A stretch of 64,000 bases of DNA from Pseudomonadota bacterium (GTDB taxonomy: Bacteria; Pseudomonadota; Gammaproteobacteria; UBA9214). Each line of letters opens with the position of its first letter. The stretch's first letter is position 1. The stretch is taken from contig JAWLAI010000005.1 in the NCBI GenBank assembly GCA_041395565.1, forward strand, positions 62,001 to 126,000, in the 5' to 3' direction. The position numbers and the translations under genes were made by a program. This document shows positions 15,480-24,937 of the stretch, in pieces. The notes under the pieces are model-generated. The model was not told where the DNA came from. It was given only the letters and a program-made list of their open reading frames with translations, and ran no database searches.

Positions 15480-16124
15480 ATGATGCAGCGCCGACTCACC
15501 CTTGTCGATGAGATCATCCTCCAGGCAGACCAGGCACTACGGACCGTGTTCGGAGAACCGCAGGGTTCCGGACGGGCGGACCCGGCCGAATCGGCCCAGG
15601 CGGGGGAACTCACGACGGTGGAACAGGCCGAATGCCTGGGCCTGATGCGTGTGAATCATGCCGGCGAGGTATGCGCCCAGGCGCTGTATCAGGGGCAGGC
15701 CCTGACCGCCCGCGGCCGCGCAACGCGCGACCAGCTACAGCAGGCAGCGCTGGAGGAGAACGACCATCTGGCCTGGTGCAGCCGGCGCATCCACGAGCTC
15801 GGCGGCCGCACCAGCCTGCTCAATCCCCTGTGGTACGCGGGTTCCCTCGCGATCGGCGCATGCTCCGGACTACTGGGCGACAGGTGGAGCCTGGGTTTTC
15901 TGGCGGAAACCGAGCAACAGGTCGTCAGGCATCTCGAAGGTCACCTGCAGCGCCTGCCCGAGCATGATGGAAAGTCACGCGCCATCGTGGAGCAGATGAA
16001 AGTCGACGAAGGCAAGCACCGTGACACGGCCATCAGCGCCGGCGGAACCCGCCTGCCGACACCGGTCAAACGTATGATGACGCTGACATCACGGATTATG
16101 ACGACGCTGGCCTATCGTATTTAG
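15480..16124 (+). CDS. coq7: 3-demethoxyubiquinol 3-hydroxylase Coq7 (diiron)
   Basis: A 214-residue membrane-associated diiron hydroxylase for the last hydroxylation of ubiquinone synthesis, replacing the UbiF flavoprotein of E. coli. Ligands are visible in MRVNHAGEVCAQALYQGQAL (about 57-76), EENDHLAWC (about 94-102), AETEQQVVRHLEGHL and DEGKHRD (about 184-190). It closely follows Pseudomonas Coq7 to the final YRI. Start could be ATG 15468, 15480 or 15483. With ubiI and ubiH it completes the ring hydroxylases in this window. Confidence 0.94.
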   Translation: MMQRRLTLVDEIILQADQALRTVFGEPQGSGRADPAESAQAGELTTVEQAECLGLMRVNHAGEVCAQALYQGQALTARGRATRDQLQQAALEENDHLAWCSRRIHELGGRTSLLNPLWYAGSLAIGACSGLLGDRWSLGFLAETEQQVVRHLEGHLQRLPEHDGKSRAIVEQMKVDEGKHRDTAISAGGTRLPTPVKRMMTLTSRIMTTLAYRI

Positions 16125-16168
16125 AACCCGGCCAGCTATCCGGGCCGGGCGCGCACCCGCCAACCGCG

Positions 16169-16969
16169 CTAGCGCCCCCTGCCGCGCACGTTCCTGCCGT
16201 AGTAGATCTCGAGCATTTCCTTATTGACGCGGGCCCTGATCTGGCGTTTCTCGGCGGTGCTCAGATCTTCCTTGGCATCGCCGAACAGGTAGTTCTCCAG
16301 ATCGAAGTCCTTCAGGCGCATCTTGGTATGAAAGATGTTTTCCTGATAGACGTTCACGTCGATCAACTGGTAGCGCTCGAGCGTGTCTTTCGAAAGGTAG
16401 TTCTGGATCGAGTCGATCTTGTGGTCAATGAAATGCTTGCGCCCGCGCATGTCGCGGGTGAAACCGCGCACGCGGTAATCGAGAATCACGATATCGGATT
16501 CGAAGCTGTGGATCAGGTAATTGAGTGCCTTCAGCGGCGAAATCCGGCCGCAGGTAGAGACATCGATGTCGGCACGAAAGGTACTGATGCCGTTGTCCGG
16601 ATGACTCTCAGGATAGGTATGCACCGTGATATGGCTCTTGTCGAGATGCGACACCACCGACTCCGGCAGCGGCCCCGGCGACTCGGTATTCGACAGCTGC
16701 TCGGAAGTGACCGGCTCTTCCGAGATCAGCATCGTGACACTGGCACCCTGCGGATCGTAGTCCTGGCGTGCGATGTTCAGGATATTGGCACCGATGATAT
16801 CCGCCACATCCGAGAGTATGTCGGTCAGGCGGTCTGCATTGTAGGCTTCGTCGATGTACTCGATGTATTCACGACGCTGTTTGCGGGTACGTGCGTAACA
16901 GATGTCGTAGATGTAGAAACTGAGCGTCTTGCTCAGATTATTAAACCCGTGCAGCTTGAGTTTACGCAT
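16169..16969 (-). CDS. speD: S-adenosylmethionine decarboxylase proenzyme
   Basis: A 266-residue pyruvoyl enzyme that makes decarboxylated AdoMet for spermidine synthesis. The self-cleavage site is the Ser of DKSHITVHTYPES (about residue 112), giving alpha and beta chains; the E. coli enzyme has 264 residues and the same motif with Cys in place of Thr. STCGRISPLKALNYLI near 138-153 is also conserved. It belongs to the E. coli (type 1) rather than the short Bacillus form. It ends convergently with coq7. Confidence 0.95.
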   Translation of the reverse strand: MRKLKLHGFNNLSKTLSFYIYDICYARTRKQRREYIEYIDEAYNADRLTDILSDVADIIGANILNIARQDYDPQGASVTMLISEEPVTSEQLSNTESPGPLPESVVSHLDKSHITVHTYPESHPDNGISTFRADIDVSTCGRISPLKALNYLIHSFESDIVILDYRVRGFTRDMRGRKHFIDHKIDSIQNYLSKDTLERYQLIDVNVYQENIFHTKMRLKDFDLENYLFGDAKEDLSTAEKRQIRARVNKEMLEIYYGRNVRGRGR

Positions 16970-17195
16970 TGGTCTGGCTTCGCTTAGGTTTTGGCAAATC
17001 AGCGCTCGGCGGGTGTTGGTCGGCCTGGACTAAGAAATGCCGGATGCGACGGCGGTGGTCGCGCACCGGCATGGCGCATCCAGGAAGGGGGCATTATCGC
17101 AACATTGCACGGTTTTAGAAACACTCCAGGCCCGGAGCCGGACCGGATCACCGGCGACGGGATCATGCAGGCCAACAGCCACTGTCGGACAGACC

Positions 17196-17621
17196 TCAGG
17201 CTGGCGCTGCCGCACGGACCTCGTAGTCGTGACTGATCTCGGCCACCTTGCCCAGCATGATCGAGGCTGAGCAGTATTTCTCGGCCGACAGCTCGACAGC
17301 GCGGGCAACCTGCTTTTCCGGCAACTCGTGACCGGTTACCACGAAGTGCACGTGTATGCGGGTAAATACCTTGGGTTCGCTGGCCGCGCGCTCGGCCTCA
17401 AGTTCGACCACGCAGTCCGTTACCGGCTGCCGGGCCTTTTTCAGGATATGCACCACATCGTAGGCCGTACAGCCACCCATGCCGAGCAGCAGCATTTCCA
17501 TGGGCCGGATGCCCAGATCACGCCCCCCGCCTTCGGGCGGCCCGTCCATGACCACGGCGTGGCCGCTGCCGGATTCCCCTACGAAGGTTGCCGCCTCCAC
17601 CCATTTAACCCGTGCCTTCAT
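17196..17621 (-). CDS. yhfA: OsmC/YhfA family protein
   Basis: A 141-residue thiol-peroxidase-fold protein. The two family cysteines are in LGMGGCTAYDVVHIL (about residue 51) and AEKYCSASIMLG (about residue 116). The RPMEMLLLGMGGC block is characteristic of the YhfA subgroup, and E. coli yhfA is also divergent from crp, as here. Peroxide reduction is the family activity; YhfA itself is poorly characterised. Confidence 0.88.
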   Translation of the reverse strand: MKARVKWVEAATFVGESGSGHAVVMDGPPEGGGRDLGIRPMEMLLLGMGGCTAYDVVHILKKARQPVTDCVVELEAERAASEPKVFTRIHVHFVVTGHELPEKQVARAVELSAEKYCSASIMLGKVAEISHDYEVRAAAPA

Positions 17622-17727
17622 GCCCGCAACCCAGCCTGAAAAATGGGAAGCCTATCACAGAACCCGCCCCGATTATCAGCTGCTGAAAATGCCTAAAGGT
17701 GGCGCCGCCCGGCCCGATATAGAGTCC

Positions 17728-18393
17728 ATGCAAACACTTACTCTTCCCTACGTAGACGACGATATCCTCCCCGGCCGGGCAGGCAACCCGTGCGTGGAGC
17801 GATTCCTGGAACATTGCCATCGGCGCAAGTACCCGAGCAAGAGCGTAATCATCTACGCCGGGGATCAGCCGGACGTCCTTTACTATATCGTCAAGGGCTC
17901 GGTCAGCGTGCTGATCGAGGATGAGGACGGCCACGAAATCGTGCTGGCATACATTAATGCCGGCGGATTCTTCGGGGAAATGGGTCTGTTCGGCGAGCAT
18001 GTCAACCGCAGCGCCTGGATCAGGACCCGCAGCGAATGCGAAGTGGCCGAAATCAGCTATGCCCGCTTCCGCTCCCTGGCAAGGGAAGATCCGGATATCC
18101 TGCTGGAGCTGACTGCCCAGCTGGCTACCCGCCTGCGCAAAACCAGCCGCAAGGTCAGCAACCTGGCATTCCTGGATGTTACCGGCCGCATAGCCCACAC
18201 CCTGCTGGAACTGTGCAAGGAACCGGATGCCATGACCCATCCCGACGGGATGCAGATCAAGGTGACCCGTCAGGAACTGGGACGTATCGTCGGCTGTTCA
18301 CGCGAAATGGCCGGACGCGTCCTGAAAGCCCTCAGCGAACAAGGTCATATCTCTGTCAAGGGGAAGACCGTCGTGGTATTCGGCACCCGCTAG
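17728..18393 (+). CDS. crp: cAMP receptor protein (CRP/Vfr)
   Basis: A 221-residue global regulator. The N-terminal cNMP domain has YPSKSVIIYAGDQPDVLYYI (about 34-53), the phosphate-binding cassette GEMGLFGEHVNRSAW with Arg-Ser (about 80-94), and the KTSRKVSNLAFLD hinge with Thr-Ser. The DNA-recognition helix TRQELGRIVGCSREMAGRVL (about 179-198) carries the R-E-x2-G-R contacts of E. coli CRP, so it should bind the same TGTGA-N6-TCACA type of site. It is slightly longer at the N-terminus than E. coli CRP. Synteny trpC-crp-osmC-speD-coq7 matches Pseudomonas vfr. Confidence 0.95.
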   Translation: MQTLTLPYVDDDILPGRAGNPCVERFLEHCHRRKYPSKSVIIYAGDQPDVLYYIVKGSVSVLIEDEDGHEIVLAYINAGGFFGEMGLFGEHVNRSAWIRTRSECEVAEISYARFRSLAREDPDILLELTAQLATRLRKTSRKVSNLAFLDVTGRIAHTLLELCKEPDAMTHPDGMQIKVTRQELGRIVGCSREMAGRVLKALSEQGHISVKGKTVVVFGTR

Positions 18394-18584
18394 TGCCGGC
18401 GCCGGCCTCGTAAAACCGCGCTTACCTCGCCGACGTTCGCGCGACACATGGCTGCCTTGTGCGCGCCGCCCTCCACGCACGAACGCATGGCACGCCCGCA
18501 CTGATTTGCTGCAAAGGCGCGTAGCACTACAGTGCTTGCGCACCCCGTTGGGCAATGCAATTGGGTAAGAGACCGGCCCCGGTC

Positions 18585-19385
18585 TCACGAACCGAACAGC
18601 TCGGCCAGTTTCGCACCCGGATCCGCCGCCTTCATGAAGGCCTCTCCGACCAGGAAGGCATGCACCCCCCTCGAACGCATCAGCGCGACATGGGCCGGCG
18701 TGTGGATGCCGCTTTCGGTTACCACGATCCGGTTATCCGTGATCCTGTCCAGGAACCCGAGCGTGACGTCCAGGCTTGTTTCGAATGAACGCAGGTCGCG
18801 ATTGTTGATGCCGATCATCGGTGCGGGAATGGCAAGCCCCCGTTCCAGCTCTTCCTCGTCGTGCACCTCGATCAGGGCGTCCATACCAAGGTTCACCGCC
18901 AACTGGTACAGCTCCTTGAGCATGGCATCATTCAATGCAGCAACGATCAGCAGGATGCAATCTGCACCCAGCACGCGCGCCTCATACACCTGGTAGGGGT
19001 CAATCACGAAATCCTTGCGCAGTACCGGCAGGGCGCAGGACGCCCGCGCCTGCTGCAGGTAGCTGTCATCGCCCCTGAAGAAATCGATGTCGGTCAACAC
19101 GGACAGGCAGGCTGCGCCCGCGCGCGCGTAGCTGCCGGCGATTGCGGTCGGATCGAAATCCTCGCGCAGGATGCCGCGACTGGGGGACGCCTTCTTGATC
19201 TCGGCGATGACCGCGGGCCGGCCAGCGGCGATCTTCGCCTGCAGGGCGTTTACGAACCCGCGCGGGGGATCGGCATCGGCGACCCGCGCGCCAAGCTCCT
19301 GCAGGCTGACGCTGCGATTGCGGGCATCGACCTCCTCGACCTTGCGGGCAAGAATGCGCTTGAGGATATCCGGGGTATCGCGCAT
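18585..19385 (-). CDS. trpC: Indole-3-glycerol-phosphate synthase
   Basis: A 266-residue TIM-barrel enzyme of tryptophan synthesis, monofunctional, without the TrpF domain fused in E. coli. VIAEIKKASPSRGIL (about 59-73, catalytic Lys), LPVLRKDFVIDPYQV (about 116-130), NNRDLRSFETSLD (about 193-205) and VTESGIHTP are the family blocks. The ATG at 19385 lies 2 bases after trpD ends; a longer frame would run into trpD. A hairpin over the stop codon (about 18569-18586) has no U-run and is not a convincing terminator. Confidence 0.96.
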   Translation of the reverse strand: MRDTPDILKRILARKVEEVDARNRSVSLQELGARVADADPPRGFVNALQAKIAAGRPAVIAEIKKASPSRGILREDFDPTAIAGSYARAGAACLSVLTDIDFFRGDDSYLQQARASCALPVLRKDFVIDPYQVYEARVLGADCILLIVAALNDAMLKELYQLAVNLGMDALIEVHDEEELERGLAIPAPMIGINNRDLRSFETSLDVTLGFLDRITDNRIVVTESGIHTPAHVALMRSRGVHAFLVGEAFMKAADPGAKLAELFGS

Positions 19386-19387
19386 GT

Positions 19388-20404
19388 TCAGACCGCGTTC
19401 GATACCTGCACCAGGGCTTCGAAGGTTTGCTGCGCCTTGCCGCTGTCGATGGTTTCTCCCGCCAGCCTGACACCATCCCCAAGCGTGTCGGCAAGTCCTG
19501 CCGCGTAGATCGCGGCACCGGCATTCAACAGCACGATATCGCGCGCCGACCCCAGCTCGCCCGCGAATACACGTCTGATCATGGCCAGGCTTTCCCGGGC
19601 ATCGCTCACCGCAAGCTCCGACAGATCTGCACACTGCATGCCGAAATCTGCCGGCGACACAGAATAAACGGTGATCTCGTCATCCTTGAGTTCCGCGATC
19701 CGCGTCGGCCCGGCGATGCTGATCTCGTCCAGCCCATCCTCCGCATGCACGACCAGCACATGCTCGCTGCCCAGCTGCTTGAGGACGCGAGCAAGCGGCT
19801 CGACCCACAACGGGCTGAAAACGCCCAGGACCTGGTTCGGAGCGCCGGCCGGATTGGTCAGCGGGCCCAGCAGGTTGAACAGGGTGCGCACACGCATCTC
19901 GCGACGTGGTCCGATCGCGTGCTTCATGGCGCCATGGTGCTGCGGCGCGAACAGAAATCCCACCCCGACCCTGTCGATACACGCCGCCACCTGCTCCGGA
20001 CCGAGATCGAGCTTGACACCGGCCGCTTCCAGTACGTCCGCGCTACCGGAGCTGCTTGATACTGATCGGTTACCGTGCTTGGCCACGCGCCCGCCCGCGG
20101 CAGCCGTCACGATGGCGCTGGCCGTTGAGATGTTGAATGTGCTGGCGCCATCGCCGCCGGTACCGCAGGTGTCGACCAGATGCGGCCCGCCGACATGCAC
20201 ATGGGTCGCCAGTTCGCGCATGACCCTGGCCGCAGCAGCAATCTCGGTGACGGTCTCGCCCTTCATGCGCAGGCCCACCAGGAAGCCGCCGATCTGTGCC
20301 GGCGTGGCCTGGCCAGTCATGATCAGGCGCATGACCTCCTCCATCTCCTGGCTGCTGAGATCGCGGTGCTCTATCACGGCGGTAATCGCTTGTGGCAGGT
20401 CCAT
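19388..20404 (-). CDS. trpD: Anthranilate phosphoribosyltransferase
   Basis: A 338-residue enzyme joining anthranilate to PRPP. The PRPP loop HLVDTCGTGGDGASTFNIST (about 76-95) and KHGNRSVSSSSGSADVLEA (about 109-127) are complete, as is GPLTNPAG near 174-181. It is separate from TrpG, as in pseudomonads. It starts 29 bases after trpG ends. Confidence 0.97.
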   Translation of the reverse strand: MDLPQAITAVIEHRDLSSQEMEEVMRLIMTGQATPAQIGGFLVGLRMKGETVTEIAAAARVMRELATHVHVGGPHLVDTCGTGGDGASTFNISTASAIVTAAAGGRVAKHGNRSVSSSSGSADVLEAAGVKLDLGPEQVAACIDRVGVGFLFAPQHHGAMKHAIGPRREMRVRTLFNLLGPLTNPAGAPNQVLGVFSPLWVEPLARVLKQLGSEHVLVVHAEDGLDEISIAGPTRIAELKDDEITVYSVSPADFGMQCADLSELAVSDARESLAMIRRVFAGELGSARDIVLLNAGAAIYAAGLADTLGDGVRLAGETIDSGKAQQTFEALVQVSNAV

Positions 20405-20433
20405 CGTACTGGTCCGTCGGTCAGTTTCGTCGC

Positions 20434-21012
20434 TTACATGGTCAGGAAGTTACGCAACAGTTCATGACCGCATCCTGTGAGTATCGATTCCGGATGGAAC
20501 TGCACACCCTCAACAGCCATGGTCTTGTGGCGCACGCCCATGATCTCGTCCATACCCACCTTCGGGTCCTCAGTCCAGGCGGTAATTTCCAGGCAATCCG
20601 GTAAAGAAGCCTTTTCTATGACCAGGGAGTGGTAACGCGTTGCCTCGAACGGCTGTGGCAAGCCATGGAAAACACCGACATCGCTATGGTGAATCATGGA
20701 CGTCTTGCCATGCATGATGGAGCGGGCATGCACTATCCGGCCACCGAATGCCTGCCCGATACTCTGGTGCCCGAGGCATACCCCCAGAATCGGTATCCGC
20801 CCGGCAAAGGTTTTGATCGTATCGATGGATATCCCGGCTTCGTTCGGCGTGCACGGTCCGGGCGAGATCACGATCCGTTCCGGCGCAAGCGTCTCGATCT
20901 GCTTGATCGAGATCTGGTCATTTCGATGCACGACGACGTCCGCACCCAGTTCACCCAGGTACTGCACCAGGTTATAGGTGAAGGAATCATAATTGTCGAT
21001 CATGAGGAGCAT
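20434..21012 (-). CDS. trpG: Anthranilate synthase glutamine amidotransferase component
   Basis: A 192-residue class I glutamine amidotransferase. The nucleophile is the Cys of ILGVCLGHQSIGQAFGG (about residue 79) and the catalytic His-Glu pair lies in EGVQFHPESILT (about 168-179). The N-terminal MIDNYDSFTYNLVQYLGELG is typical. It may also serve 4-amino-4-deoxychorismate synthase, as PabA/TrpG proteins do in some bacteria. The ATG at 21012 was chosen from the family start. Confidence 0.96.
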   Translation of the reverse strand: MLLMIDNYDSFTYNLVQYLGELGADVVVHRNDQISIKQIETLAPERIVISPGPCTPNEAGISIDTIKTFAGRIPILGVCLGHQSIGQAFGGRIVHARSIMHGKTSMIHHSDVGVFHGLPQPFEATRYHSLVIEKASLPDCLEITAWTEDPKVGMDEIMGVRHKTMAVEGVQFHPESILTGCGHELLRNFLTM

Positions 21013-21092
21013 AGACACATTATCCCTGCTGTGGCAGTACCGGAGCAACACGGCCGCCGCCCCGGCCTGGCACGGCACAAGGGCGGCTCCGG

Positions 21093-22580
21093 CTATTGGG
21101 ATCCTGTCAGGCCACCCGAGGCCAGCGCCACCGCCCGGAAGATCGCGCGCCCCTTGTTCATGGTCTCTTCCCATTCGTTCGCCGGCACCGAGTCGGCGAC
21201 GATACCGGCACCGGCCTGGATATGCAGGGTGCCGGCTTTGATAATGGCCGTTCTTATGGCGATGGCCGTGTCCATATTGCCGGACCAGGACAGGTAACCG
21301 ACAGCCCCGGCATACACGCCGCGCTTGACCGGTTCCAGCTCGTCGATGATTTCCATGGCGCGGATCTTCGGGGCACCGCTGACCGTGCCGGCCGGAAAAG
21401 TGGCACGCAGCACATCCATGGTGTCCAGACCCTCCCGCAGCTGCCCGACGACGTTGGAAACAATATGCATGACATGTGAATAGCGCTCGATCACCATCCG
21501 TTCCGTCACTCTCACGCTGCCGACGGCACTGACACGCCCGACGTCATTCCGCCCCAGATCGATAAGCATGAGGTGCTCCGCAAGCTCCTTGGGGTCTTCC
21601 AGCAAATCCCGCTCCAGCGTTAGATCCTCAGCCGCATCATCACCGCGCGGACGGGTACCCGCGATCGGCCGCACGGTTACCTGGCCTGCCTCGACGTGCA
21701 CGAGTATCTCCGGCGAAGAACCCACGATATGGAAATCACCCAGATCCAGGTAGTACATGTAAGGCGAGGGGTTAAGCCTGCGCAGTGCGCGGTAAAGATC
21801 GAGCGGCGCCGCACTGAACGGAATCGACATACGCTGAGACAACACCACCTGCATGGCATCACCATCGACGATGTACTCCTTGATCCGTCGAACTGCGGAC
21901 TCGAAACCATCGCGGGTGAAACCTGAGACGAAATCGCTTTCACTGACACTGGCAGCGGCGGCCGCCCCCGGGCTGTAAGCCGGGGCTGCCTCATGCAGAC
22001 GAGCAACAAGCGCGTCCAGGCGCGCCTGCCCCGCTGCCAGCGCCTGCGGCTGAGCCGGATCCACATGCACGATCAGCTGCAAGGTGCCGGCCAGATTGTC
22101 GAACACCAGCAGTTCGTCTGAAACCATCAGCAGGATATCCGGACAGCCGATCGTATCCGGATTGCTGCAGACCGCCAGGCGCGGCTCTATATAGCGCACC
22201 GTGTCATAACCGAAGTAGCCTACGAGCCCACCTGTGAAACGCGGCAGACCCGGCAATTCCGGGACTCGGTATCGTGCACGGAAAGCTGCCAACCACGCCA
22301 GGGGATCCGTCGCGGTTGCCGTCTCGGTCACCACGCCATCCTTCAGGACAGTGATGTCGTGGCCGGCCACGCGCAGCACCGTGGAGCATGGCAGCCCGAT
22401 TATTGAATAGCGCCCCCATTTCTCGCCGCCGTGCACAGACTCGAAAAGATAGGAATACGGTCCACACGCCAGCTTGACGAAGGTACTGAGCGGCGTATCG
22501 AGGTCGGCAAGCACCTCGCGCGTAACTGGTATCCGGTTGTATCCCTGGTCGACCAGGGCCTTGAATTGATCAGGCGTCAT
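21093..22580 (-). CDS. trpE: Anthranilate synthase component I
   Basis: A 495-residue chorismate-using enzyme. The C-terminal domain shows the family blocks SSPEILVHVEAGQVTVRPIA (about 317-336), GTRPRGD, DLGRNDVGRVS and PAGTVSGAPKIRAMEIIDEL (about 421-440). The N-terminal feedback region includes the LESV-like LFESVHGGEKWGRYS (about 43-57). An AAAGGTGAG ribosome site precedes the ATG at 22580. No trp leader peptide with tandem Trp codons was seen upstream, so control is probably not classical attenuation. Confidence 0.96.
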   Translation of the reverse strand: MTPDQFKALVDQGYNRIPVTREVLADLDTPLSTFVKLACGPYSYLFESVHGGEKWGRYSIIGLPCSTVLRVAGHDITVLKDGVVTETATATDPLAWLAAFRARYRVPELPGLPRFTGGLVGYFGYDTVRYIEPRLAVCSNPDTIGCPDILLMVSDELLVFDNLAGTLQLIVHVDPAQPQALAAGQARLDALVARLHEAAPAYSPGAAAAASVSESDFVSGFTRDGFESAVRRIKEYIVDGDAMQVVLSQRMSIPFSAAPLDLYRALRRLNPSPYMYYLDLGDFHIVGSSPEILVHVEAGQVTVRPIAGTRPRGDDAAEDLTLERDLLEDPKELAEHLMLIDLGRNDVGRVSAVGSVRVTERMVIERYSHVMHIVSNVVGQLREGLDTMDVLRATFPAGTVSGAPKIRAMEIIDELEPVKRGVYAGAVGYLSWSGNMDTAIAIRTAIIKAGTLHIQAGAGIVADSVPANEWEETMNKGRAIFRAVALASGGLTGSQ

Positions 22581-22698
22581 CACACTCACCTTTGAGATTT
22601 TCCGATTGCATATGGTTCCCGCAGCAGGCAGACGCACGCCAGCGCCCGCCGGGGCCATACTGCATCGAAAATATCTCTCCAGTGAAATGCATACCCAA

Positions 22699-23373
22699 TC
22701 AGGCTGCCGCCTCGAGCAACGGGCAGATCTCCGTCAGTGAATCGATCACCGCATCCGGGCCGGCTTCCCGGATATCCACACCGTGGTTGTAGCCATAGCT
22801 CATGCACACGACCTGGAATCCGGCCGCCCGTGCAGCGGCAACATCGCTGACAGAATCACCGATCATCAATGCATCCCGCGGCCGGCATCCGAAATATGTC
22901 GCGGCGTGCAAGAGTGGCTCCGGATCGGGCTTTTTCTTCGTCAGGGTGTCACCGCTGATGACGATAGCAAAATCGCCAAAGACACCCAGATCCTTCAACA
23001 GCGGCTCCGTGAACTGTGCCGCCTTATTGGTAACGCAGCCCAGCTTGTAGCCTGCAGACTTGAGCAGGTCGATGCCTTCCCGCACTCCCGGGTAGAGCCG
23101 GGAACGCTTCGAGGTGTTTTCCGCATAGAGCTCGAGAAACATGGGATAGGCACTCTGGAATTCGGCTTCATCCGGCTCCCCGTCGAGTTGCCCGACCAGC
23201 GCCCGCCGCACCAGACGTTCGACCCCGTTTCCAACCCAGTCGCGCACCCTCGCCTCTCCCCAGGCAGGACGGCCCAGCCGGCCCATCATGGCATCCACGC
23301 AGAACGCGAGATCCGGCACGCTGTCGACCAGCGTCCCGTCCACGTCAATCAGGATCATCTTGGGTTTGCGCAT
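22699..23373 (-). CDS. gph: Phosphoglycolate phosphatase
   Basis: A 224-residue HAD-family phosphatase. The nucleophile motif ILIDVDGTLVDS (about 7-18), CVTNKAA (motif II), KKKPDPEPLL (motif III Lys) and MIGDSVSDVAAARAAG (motif IV, about 170-185) are intact. It removes 2-phosphoglycolate formed in DNA repair or by Rubisco oxygenation. The order rpe-gph-trpE is that of pseudomonads. Only 12 bases separate it from rpe. Confidence 0.92.
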   Translation of the reverse strand: MRKPKMILIDVDGTLVDSVPDLAFCVDAMMGRLGRPAWGEARVRDWVGNGVERLVRRALVGQLDGEPDEAEFQSAYPMFLELYAENTSKRSRLYPGVREGIDLLKSAGYKLGCVTNKAAQFTEPLLKDLGVFGDFAIVISGDTLTKKKPDPEPLLHAATYFGCRPRDALMIGDSVSDVAAARAAGFQVVCMSYGYNHGVDIREAGPDAVIDSLTEICPLLEAAA

Positions 23374-23385
23374 CCGGATTCCGAA

Positions 23386-24060
23386 CTAGGCGACTGCTTT
23401 TGCAATCTCCGCACGCATCGCGTCGATGGTTGCCTTGTAGTCCGCCGCACCGAAGATAGCGGATCCAGCGACGAACGTATCTGCGCCAGCTGCGGCAATC
23501 GCACCGATATTGTCAACCTTCACGCCACCGTCGATTTCCAGCCGGATGTCACATCCGCTCTCGTCGATAATCCGCCGCGCCTCGCGCAGCTTATCGAGCG
23601 CCGCCGGGATAAAGCTCTGTCCGCCGAAACCAGGGTTGACTGACATCAGCAGAATCATATCCACCTTGTCGATGACGTACTTGAGGTAATCCAGCGGGGT
23701 CGCCGGGTTGAATACCAGACCCGACTTGCAACCGCTGTCACGTATCAGAGACAGCGACCGGTCGACGTGTTCGCTTGCCTCGGGATGAAAGGTGATATAA
23801 GTGGCGCCAGCCTTGGCAAAATCGGGAATGATCCTGTCAACCGGCTTGACCATTAGATGGACGTCGATATCCGCGGTGACACCATGCTTGCGCAACGCCT
23901 CGCATACCAGCGGACCAATGGTAAGGTTGGGCACGTAGTGGTTATCCATGACATCAAAATGCACGATATCGGCACCGGCATCGAGCACATTGGTCACTTC
24001 CTCGCCCAGGCGGGCGAAGTCAGCTGACAGGATGGATGGAGCAATCTTGTAATCGGCCAT
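23386..24060 (-). CDS. rpe: Ribulose-phosphate 3-epimerase
   Basis: A 224-residue metal-dependent TIM-barrel epimerase. IAPSILSADFARLGEEV (about 6-22), HFDVMDNHYVPNLTIGP (about 34-50, metal-binding His and Asp), LMSVNPGFGGQSFIP and LEIDGGVKVDNIG (about 173-185) are all present. It links the pentose phosphate pathway with the gph-trp run below it. Confidence 0.97.
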   Translation of the reverse strand: MADYKIAPSILSADFARLGEEVTNVLDAGADIVHFDVMDNHYVPNLTIGPLVCEALRKHGVTADIDVHLMVKPVDRIIPDFAKAGATYITFHPEASEHVDRSLSLIRDSGCKSGLVFNPATPLDYLKYVIDKVDMILLMSVNPGFGGQSFIPAALDKLREARRIIDESGCDIRLEIDGGVKVDNIGAIAAAGADTFVAGSAIFGAADYKATIDAMRAEIAKAVA

Positions 24061-24466
24061 GCTGTAATCCTCACGAATTTTGCGCCCGAAACCACGGGGT
24101 TGCCTGTAAAGCGAACGCGCACTTTACCCCATCAACCGCGTATTTTCAGCACCCGTGCAGCCGCAACGGGACGCGCAAAAACCGCTGCGGCACGCAACAT
24201 GCCTGTCCCGGCGCGACCACAACAAAACAATTGTTTGATTTTAAATAATATTATAGTGGCCGCAAGCCGCATGGCCGGCCGCAGGCGCAGCATGACGCTA
24301 TCCCGGGGAAGCGGCGTCCACGGTCCATACTGAGGCAGCCACGCCACATTGCGTCCTGGCGGCATGCGGCAGCAGGACCGCTACCCGCGCAAGAGCGCAA
24401 ACGGGTAGCTCTGCTACGCGCTGAAACTGCAGATTTTCCGTCACCCGCCATTCCAGCCTGTTGCAC
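24061..24466. other. Intergenic region with hairpins
   Basis: No gene was found. TATAGT (24252-24257) lies 15 bases after TTGTTT and might be a weak promoter. A strong hairpin GCTACCCG/CGGGTAGC with an inner GCGC pair spans 24380-24409. An undetected short RNA is possible but not supported further. Confidence 0.35.
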
Positions 24467-24495
24467 TTGCCATTCCGGCTGGCAAGTCTTATAAA
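24467..24495 (+). promoter_or_regulatory. Sigma70 promoter of the acidic small-protein gene
   Basis: TTGCCA (24467-24472), 17 bases, TATAAA (24490-24495). Each box matches five of six consensus bases, and the predicted start near 24502 leaves a 75-nt leader. The -35 lies inside an ACTTGCCA/TGGCAAGT inverted repeat (24465-24487), which may be an operator. Confidence 0.6.
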
Positions 24496-24576
24496 GAAAA
24501 AAACGACTGCGCATTTCGAGCCTTGATCCAATCTAAAATAACCCGCACAACCGAGATAAAGCTACGAGGTACCGCG

Positions 24577-24858
24577 ATGAGCTTTGAACCACGTATCGGC
24601 GACTGGTACCAGGCCATCAACGGCGACAAATTCGAGATCGTCGCCCTGGACGAGGACGAAGCAACACTGGAGATCCAGCACTATGACGGCGCGGTCGAGG
24701 AAATCGATTTTGACACCTGGGAAGAGATGGAATTGATCAGCATCGAACCTCCCGAAGACTGGTCCGGATCGTACGATCTGGAGCGCGACGACTACGGTGT
24801 AGACCTGGAACTCACAGGCCCCACCGAACACATGAACCCCTTCGACGAACTCGACTGA
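24577..24858 (+). CDS. Small acidic protein, DUF6763-like, unknown function
   Basis: A 93-residue, strongly acidic protein (many Asp and Glu, few Lys). It opens with FEPRIGDWYQ followed by GDKFEIVALDEDEATLEIQ and FDTWEEMEL, a beta-rich Tudor-like pattern seen in a conserved gammaproteobacterial family of unknown function. The very acidic C-terminus is predicted disordered. No enzyme motif is visible. A GAGGT ribosome site precedes the ATG at 24577. Family naming is from memory of the pattern and is tentative. Confidence 0.7.
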   Translation: MSFEPRIGDWYQAINGDKFEIVALDEDEATLEIQHYDGAVEEIDFDTWEEMELISIEPPEDWSGSYDLERDDYGVDLELTGPTEHMNPFDELD

Positions 24859-24937
24859 CACTAACCCCCGCCTACTCCCTCAACTGTAACCTGCCCGTGC
24901 CGATACCCCTGTTACCTGCAGTAACAGGAGGAACAGC

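Noticed and set aside
18569..18586. Hairpin over the trpC stop codon as terminator
   Set aside because: The GAGACCGG/CCGGTCTC stem has no T-run after it on the minus strand.
22581..22698. trp leader peptide with attenuator before trpE
   Set aside because: No short frame with adjacent Trp codons and no T-tailed hairpin were found between gph and trpE.
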